The translations under genes and the position numbers were made by a program. From Microbacterium sp. (lineage in GTDB: Bacteria > Actinomycetota > Actinomycetes > Actinomycetales > Microbacteriaceae), in assembly GCF_031180975.1 (NCBI RefSeq), contig NZ_JAPSLI010000011.1, positions 57,076 through 121,075 of the forward strand: a DNA stretch of 64,000 nucleotides. Reading direction: 5' to 3'. Positions 59,607-64,000 of this stretch are shown in pieces (position 1 is the first letter of the stretch; every line of letters starts with the position of its first letter). The notes beneath the pieces were generated by a model. That model was not told where the DNA came from and did not search any database. It saw only the letters and a program-made list of their open reading frames with translations.

Positions 59607-60665
59607 ATGATCGAACGAGTCCACGGGATCGTGCCGGGGTATCTGCTGGCGCGGCTGGCCGAGTCGGGGCGGTTCCCGCACGCGGCCGAGGCGGCACGAC
59701 AGACCCTGATCGCCGGCCGGCCCGTCTTCCACTCCACGCTGGAGCTCTCCATCGACGAGTCGGGTGCGTTGATCGCCGAGGTCACCGCCGCCCCGACCCG
59801 CACGATCCACGACGCCCAGAACACCGAGCGCCTGCCCGGTGTGATCGTGCGCGAAGAGGACGACCCGCCCGTCGCCGACACCACCGTCAACGAGGCGTTC
59901 GACGGTCTCGGCGCCACGTTCCAGCTATTGCTGGAGGCGTTCGAGCGCAACTCGCTGGACGGCGCCGGAGCCCCGCTCCTCGCCACCGTGCACTACGGCG
60001 AAGACTACGACAACGCCTTCTGGGACGGCACGCGCATGGTGTTCGGGGACGGTGACGGCGAGGTGTTCCGCGGATTCACCCGGTCGCTGTCGGTGATCGG
60101 GCACGAGCTCGGCCACGGCGTGATCCAGGCCACCGCGAACCTCGAGTACCGCGGTCACTCCGGTGCACTGAACGAGTCGATCGCCGACGTGCTCGGCGCG
60201 CTCACCGAGCAGCACCTGCGCGGCCAGACCGCCGACGAGGCCAGCTGGTTGATCGGTGAGGGCATCTTCACGGATGCCGTGCAGGGTCGCGCCCTGCGCT
60301 CGATGCTCGAACCGGGCACCGCCTACGACGACGACGAACTCGGCAAGGACCCGCAGCCGGCCCACATGCGCGACTACGTCGACACGCAGGAGGACAACGG
60401 CGGGGTGCACATCAACTCCGGCATCCCGAACCGCGCCTTCGCGCTCACCGCCCGCTCACTCGGCGGCAACGCCTGGGAGGACGCGGGGCGGATCTGGTAC
60501 CGAGCGCTGACCAGCGGACTGTCCGCCGAGGCAGGCTTCGAGGACTTCGCGCAAGCCACCCTTGCGGCGGCGGGCGACCTCGGCTTCGATGTGGAGAAGG
60601 CGGTGCACGACGCGTGGGCCGCCGTCGGGGTGATCGAGGATGCCGAGAGACGCAGAGAACGCTGA
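59607..60665 (+). CDS. M4-family metallopeptidase, protealysin-like
   Basis: 352 residues, thermolysin family. Zinc motif HELGH at about residues 166-170; the third ligand is in GALNESIADVLGAL; the later GVHINSGIPNRAF carries the substrate-binding Asn and transition-state region. A short protealysin-type N-terminal propeptide precedes the catalytic part, and there is no signal peptide, as in protealysins. CGGAGG lies before the ATG. It overlaps the inhibitor gene by 26 bases, a known two-gene arrangement. Confidence 0.93.
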   Translation: MIERVHGIVPGYLLARLAESGRFPHAAEAARQTLIAGRPVFHSTLELSIDESGALIAEVTAAPTRTIHDAQNTERLPGVIVREEDDPPVADTTVNEAFDGLGATFQLLLEAFERNSLDGAGAPLLATVHYGEDYDNAFWDGTRMVFGDGDGEVFRGFTRSLSVIGHELGHGVIQATANLEYRGHSGALNESIADVLGALTEQHLRGQTADEASWLIGEGIFTDAVQGRALRSMLEPGTAYDDDELGKDPQPAHMRDYVDTQEDNGGVHINSGIPNRAFALTARSLGGNAWEDAGRIWYRALTSGLSAEAGFEDFAQATLAAAGDLGFDVEKAVHDAWAAVGVIEDAERRRER

Positions 60666-60981
60666 CGCCGACGCCGGCGACGCCACCGAGGAGCGCGGGC
60701 AGCTGGTGATCGTCGTCGTGCGCACGGGCGGCTTCGCCGGCATCCGCCGCGGCTGGGAAGTGCACCCCGACGAGACCGAGGCCGGTGAGTGGGTCGAGCT
60801 CGTCGAACGCTGTCCGTGGGACGAGCCGACGCCGGAGCAGCCGGGCGCCGACCGTTACGTGTGGATCATCCGGGCGGAGCTGCCCGACGCGCGTCGCGAG
60901 CGCGAGATCCCGGATGCCGCCCTGGACGGCCCGTGGAAGACGCTCGTCGACGCGGTCCGGGAGCGCGCCGCTTCGCGCTAG
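60640..60981 (+). CDS. Emfourin-like protealysin inhibitor
   Basis: 113 residues. After an acidic leader, LVIVVVRTGGFAGIRRGWEV is the typical emfourin N-terminal strand region. Emfourins are cytoplasmic tight inhibitors of M4 protealysins encoded directly downstream of the protease. The 26-base overlap with the peptidase gene supports co-expression in fixed ratio. The start is set by the only ATG upstream of the domain. Confidence 0.82.
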   Translation: MPRDAENADADAGDATEERGQLVIVVVRTGGFAGIRRGWEVHPDETEAGEWVELVERCPWDEPTPEQPGADRYVWIIRAELPDARREREIPDAALDGPWKTLVDAVRERAASR

Positions 60982-61060
60982 CGAGCGGCAGGGTCGCGCA
61001 CGATGCGTCCCCGCGTCCGCAGACGACGACCAGATCGACCGACACGAAGGAGTGCAGCAC

Positions 61061-61963
61061 ATGGCGCAGAAGATCGTCCCCAACCTCTGGTTCGACAAGA
61101 ACGCCGAGGAGGCGGGAGCGTTCTACGCCGGCGCTCTCCCGCGCACCACCGCCGCCGTGGTGACCCGTTACCCCGACGAGGTGCCCGACTGGCAGGCGGA
61201 GTTCGCCGGCGCGCCGCTCACCGTGGACCTGCTGATCGACGGCTTCCGGATGACACTGATCAACGCCGGCCCGGAGTTTCGCCCCAACCCCTCGATCTCG
61301 TTCCTGCTCAACTTCGACCCGCTCCTCTTCGACGAAGACGCGGATGCCGCGCGGCGCAGCCTCGACGCGGCCTGGGCCGCGCTCGGCGACGGCGGGTCGG
61401 TGCTCATGCCGCTCGACGAGTATCCGTACAGCCCGCGCTACGGCTGGATCGAGGATCGCTACGGCGTGAGCTGGCAGCTGATGCTCACGGACCCGGAGGG
61501 CGACCCGCGGCCCTTCGTGATCCCGCAGCTCATGTTCGCGGGCGACGTGCAGGGCAGGGCGCGCGAGGCGGCCGAGTTCTACGTGTCGCTCTTCGACGAC
61601 GCCGCGCTCGGCCAGCTGATCGAGTACCCGGAGCAGACCGGCACCGCGGCGGCGGGAAGCGTCATGTTCGGTGAGTTCCGCATCGGCGATCAATGGTTCG
61701 CCATCATCGACTCCAGCGTGGCGCACGACTTCGGCTTCGACTGCGGTGTGTCGCTCGAGGTGCGCTGCCGGGATCAGCAGGAGATCGACCGGCTCTGGGA
61801 CGCCCTGTCGGCAGTGCCCGAGGCGGAGCAGTGCGGGTGGCTCGCCGACCGATACGGGGTGAGCTGGCAGATCGTGCCCGAGAACATGGGTGAGCTGATG
61901 AGCCGGCCCGGGGCGTACCCGAAGATGATGGCGATGAAGAAGCTGGTGATCGCCGACTTCTGA
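61061..61963 (+). CDS. Two-domain VOC (PhnB-like) protein
   Basis: 300 residues with two similar halves, each with a PN/PQ-start strand and a DRYGVSWQL/DRYGVSWQI motif: IVPNLWFDKNAEEAGAFYAG and VIPQLMFAGDVQGRAREAAE. This is the 3-demethylubiquinone-methyltransferase-like VOC group, usually uncharacterised. ATG 61061 has GAAGGAG 10 bases upstream. Monocistronic, or read through from the inhibitor gene. Confidence 0.87.
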   Translation: MAQKIVPNLWFDKNAEEAGAFYAGALPRTTAAVVTRYPDEVPDWQAEFAGAPLTVDLLIDGFRMTLINAGPEFRPNPSISFLLNFDPLLFDEDADAARRSLDAAWAALGDGGSVLMPLDEYPYSPRYGWIEDRYGVSWQLMLTDPEGDPRPFVIPQLMFAGDVQGRAREAAEFYVSLFDDAALGQLIEYPEQTGTAAAGSVMFGEFRIGDQWFAIIDSSVAHDFGFDCGVSLEVRCRDQQEIDRLWDALSAVPEAEQCGWLADRYGVSWQIVPENMGELMSRPGAYPKMMAMKKLVIADF

Positions 61964-61980
61964 GGGCGCAGAATGGGCAC

Positions 61981-62232
61981 ATGGGTCTTTTCCAGCAGCG
62001 TCCCGAGGAGGAGCAGAACCAGTGGGCCGGGCTCCCGTCCGAGCCGATCGAGGTGAGCGAGGCGGAGCGGCTCGACGAGGCGCCCACCCTCGACCTGCTG
62101 GACGTGGGGCTCGGCGCCGCGTACTCGACGATGGTGTTCCCGGTCGCGCCGCCCGCGCCGGAAGCCGTTGACGTGACAGACGGCGACCCCGGGGCGGACG
62201 AGGGCGACCCCGAGCCCGACGAGACCTACTGA
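61981..62232 (+). CDS. Small acidic hypothetical protein
   Basis: 83 residues, starting MGLFQQRPEEEQNQWAGLPS and ending in an Asp/Glu/Pro-rich tail (DGDPGADEGDPEPDETY). It carries one central hydrophobic stretch (LGAAYSTMVFPVAPPAP), too polar for a firm membrane call. No family recognised. It begins 17 bases after the VOC gene and probably shares its transcript. Confidence 0.65.
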   Translation: MGLFQQRPEEEQNQWAGLPSEPIEVSEAERLDEAPTLDLLDVGLGAAYSTMVFPVAPPAPEAVDVTDGDPGADEGDPEPDETY

Positions 62233-62259
62233 TCCGGTCGCTCCGACGGGGATCCCGCC

Positions 62260-62796
62260 TCAGCGCGCTTCGCCGCGCAGCGGCCACCGACCGGTGCGCT
62301 CCTTGAACGCGATCGCCGCCTGCAACGGCGCCACGTCGAAGAGCGCCGGGTTCAGCGCCAGCGTGTCGCCACCGGTCGAGCGCACCACCAGCCGCGGCTG
62401 CCCGTGCGACGTCGTGGTGCGGTACTCGGCGATGTCGCTGTACGCGATGGACTTCTCCACCCCGAACACGGTGCGGAAGCGCACGGCATCCGCCTCTGGC
62501 GCGACGTACCAGTTGCGGTACATGACGAGGAACAGGATGCCGCCCGCGGCCATGGCTCCCGACGCGATGCGCATCGCGGCGAGGTCCTCGGTGTATCTCG
62601 ACGTGAACGCGATCAGGCCGAGCAGGAAGCCGACGGCCAGCAGCGCCCAGCCGACGATGGCGACGAGCTTCGGCATCCGCAGGCGGTTCGGCTGACTCTT
62701 GCCGCGGTTCGGATGCCGCCAGCCCCACCACACCAGCGCGACGAGCAGCACCAGGATGATGCCCACGAGCGCGTACTTGAGGAGGAGGCCGGTCAC
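62260..62796 (-). CDS. Membrane protein with PH-like cytoplasmic domain, uncharacterised
   Basis: 178 residues. Three hydrophobic segments (about residues 6-25, 44-64 and 76-92), then a soluble C-terminal part beginning NWYVAPEADAVRFRTVFGVE, which has the strand-rich look of a bacterial PH-like domain. Function unknown. Convergent with the small acidic gene and divergent from the RNase HI gene. Confidence 0.75.
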   Translation of the reverse strand: MTGLLLKYALVGIILVLLVALVWWGWRHPNRGKSQPNRLRMPKLVAIVGWALLAVGFLLGLIAFTSRYTEDLAAMRIASGAMAAGGILFLVMYRNWYVAPEADAVRFRTVFGVEKSIAYSDIAEYRTTTSHGQPRLVVRSTGGDTLALNPALFDVAPLQAAIAFKERTGRWPLRGEAR

Positions 62797-62851
62797 CCCC
62801 TGACGTTACCAAGCGCACGGCGGGTGCCTCGCGGCGTCGTACGGTGGAGGG

Positions 62852-63622
62852 ATGACGATCACCGCGGCCGCAGACGGCTCCGCCCTCGGCAACCCCGGCC
62901 CGTGCGGCTGGGCCTGGTACATCGACGACGACCGCTGGGCCGCGGGCGGGTCGCCGCACGGCACGAACAATCAGGGCGAGCTGCAGGCCGTGCTGGAACT
63001 GCTGCGCGCGACCGCCGGCACCGATGAGAAGCTCGTCATCGAGTGCGACAGCCGCTACGTCATCGATTCGGTGACGAAATGGATGCCGGGATGGAAGCGT
63101 CGCGGATGGCGCAAGGCCGACGGAGCACCGGTGCTCAACCGCGAGCTGCTGGAGGGCATCGACGAGGCCATGCGAGGACGCGACGTGTCGTTCTCGTGGG
63201 TGAAGGGTCACGCCGGTCACCCCCTCAACGAGGCGGCGGATGCCAGGGCGAACGCCGCCGCGGCCGCCTACAAGGCCGGCGAGGAGCCGCGTCGCGGCCC
63301 CGGGTTCGTCAGCGCGGCGGATGCCGGGGCGACCCTGGCCGGCGCCATGGCCGTGACCGCGGGCGCCGCTGTAGCCGATGTCGACGCCGGTGCGTCGCGC
63401 CCGACGGCGGCTGTGCCGGATGCCGCGTCCCGGCGCGACGCGGAGCCGGCTCCGCTGTGGGCGGAGGCGTCCGACCTTCTCGACGTGCTGGACGGCGTCG
63501 CTCCGGCATCCGATCCCATTGAACTGCGCGTGTCTTTGTCGGGTGAGGAGCACGCCCGGCTGCGTGATCTCGCCGACGCGCAGGGCGTCTCGCTGGAGGA
63601 GGCGCTGCGACGCCTCATCTGA
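62852..63622 (+). CDS. rnhA: Ribonuclease HI with C-terminal ribbon-helix-helix-like extension
   Basis: 256 residues. The RNase H domain (1-145) has the catalytic Asp in AAADGSALGNPGPCGWAW, the Glu in TNNQGELQAV, the Asp in IECDSRYVIDS and the last Asp near HPLNEAADARAN. A low-complexity Ala-rich linker (150-205) and a tail (about 222-256, ELRVSLSGEEHARLRDLADA) that looks like a ribbon-helix-helix or helical pairing motif follow. TACGGT and GGAGGG lie within 12 bases of the ATG. Confidence 0.9.
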   Translation: MTITAAADGSALGNPGPCGWAWYIDDDRWAAGGSPHGTNNQGELQAVLELLRATAGTDEKLVIECDSRYVIDSVTKWMPGWKRRGWRKADGAPVLNRELLEGIDEAMRGRDVSFSWVKGHAGHPLNEAADARANAAAAAYKAGEEPRRGPGFVSAADAGATLAGAMAVTAGAAVADVDAGASRPTAAVPDAASRRDAEPAPLWAEASDLLDVLDGVAPASDPIELRVSLSGEEHARLRDLADAQGVSLEEALRRLI

Positions 63623-63645
63623 GCCGCGGCGCCCCGCACGCCCCC

Positions 63646-64000
63646 AAAGGTGGCGCATGTGGTCACCTGGCCCCACACATGTGGCGCAGATGGCCGCCAC
63701 CCAGGCGCTGAAGCGACCACTCGCGCCACATCCCGAGAGCGCGCCGGCCCAGGCGCGCGCGAGCCCCGCCCGGCCCGGGGACCCCCGCCCCTGGCATCCA
63801 CCCCGCCCCAAAGGTGGCGCACCTGGTCACCCCGCCCCACGCATGTGGCGCAGATGGCCGCCACCCAGGCGCTGAAGCGACCACACGCGCCACATCCCGA
63901 GAGCGCGCCGGCCCAGGCGCGCGCGAGCCCCGCCCGGCCCGGGGACCCCCGCCCCAGGCATCCACCCCGCCCCAAAGGTGGCGCACCTGGTCACCCCGCC
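63646..64000. repeat. 164-bp tandem repeat running off the right edge
   Basis: Units begin AAAGGTGGCGCA at 63646, 63810 and 63974, a period of 164 bases, with nearly identical units. Each has TGTGGCGC and GCGCCACA inverted words. This fills the gene-free end of the window; the last unit is cut. Confidence 0.92.

Noticed and set aside
64..64000. Insertion sequence, prophage or integrase genes
   Set aside because: No transposase, integrase, capsid or terminase-like protein was found on either strand.

Overview
The window reads as a chromosomal segment of a high-GC actinobacterium, most likely Microbacteriaceae and probably Microbacterium. The signs are G+C near 70 percent, the very frequent GGATGCC/GGCATCC words inside genes, many GTG starts, many probable leaderless promoters (TANNNT about 6 bases before the start codon), and a DtxR-type iron box. 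This assignment is an inference from composition and gene content. I see no rRNA, tRNA, transposase, phage or CRISPR.

Left part (1-19810): a large carbohydrate-uptake region. A GcvPA-like protein and a GH42 beta-galactosidase form an operon divergent from a GntR/FCD regulator. Two CUT1-type sugar ABC systems (5955-9054 and 10897-14113) and an (alpha/alpha)6 glycoside hydrolase follow on the minus strand. The same 13-bp motif (GTATTCTGTATAC or a close variant) lies before the three minus-strand transcription units, so the GntR protein probably controls all of them. A lower-GC insert with a DUF4143 ATPase and five exact 22-bp repeats interrupts the block. A 2-hydroxyacid dehydrogenase, a GH13 alpha-glucosidase with its LacI repressor, and an AGCS symporter follow.

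Middle (19811-41709): a decayed kdpDE remnant, a cold-shock gene, a truncated flavin monooxygenase, an ars cluster (arsR, flavoprotein, arsC, with no efflux pump in the window), an M20 amidohydrolase, a small alarmone synthetase, and a siderophore-iron importer whose two permease halves are fused. A siderophore-interacting protein is divergent from the importer across a DtxR box. Next come a large LuxR/MalT-like ATPase regulator, PutP, an AlkD-like protein, DeoD and a FUSC transporter.

Right part (41729-64000): two self-contained divergent LacI-controlled catabolic modules. One is a fructose-type ABC importer with two kinases and a class II aldolase. The other is a polar-amino-acid-type ABC importer with a Gfo/Idh/MocA dehydrogenase and a FAD oxidoreductase. 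Between them lie an ECF41 sigma factor with its SDR partner and a Ski2/Mtr4-like helicase. After them come a protealysin-emfourin pair, VOC proteins and an RNase HI.

The most striking structural theme is a set of different palindromic intergenic repeat families. Three times, two copies of the same family bracket one gene module: 41729/48563 around the fructose module, 53017/59460 around the polar-amino-acid-type module, and 19840/20971 around the kdpDE relic. Other palindromes or arrays lie at 4066, 10525 (inside a gene), 14317, 17210, 26624, 32794, 51936 (inside a gene) and 63646. Whether they are terminators, MITE-like elements or recombination sites cannot be settled from one sequence.
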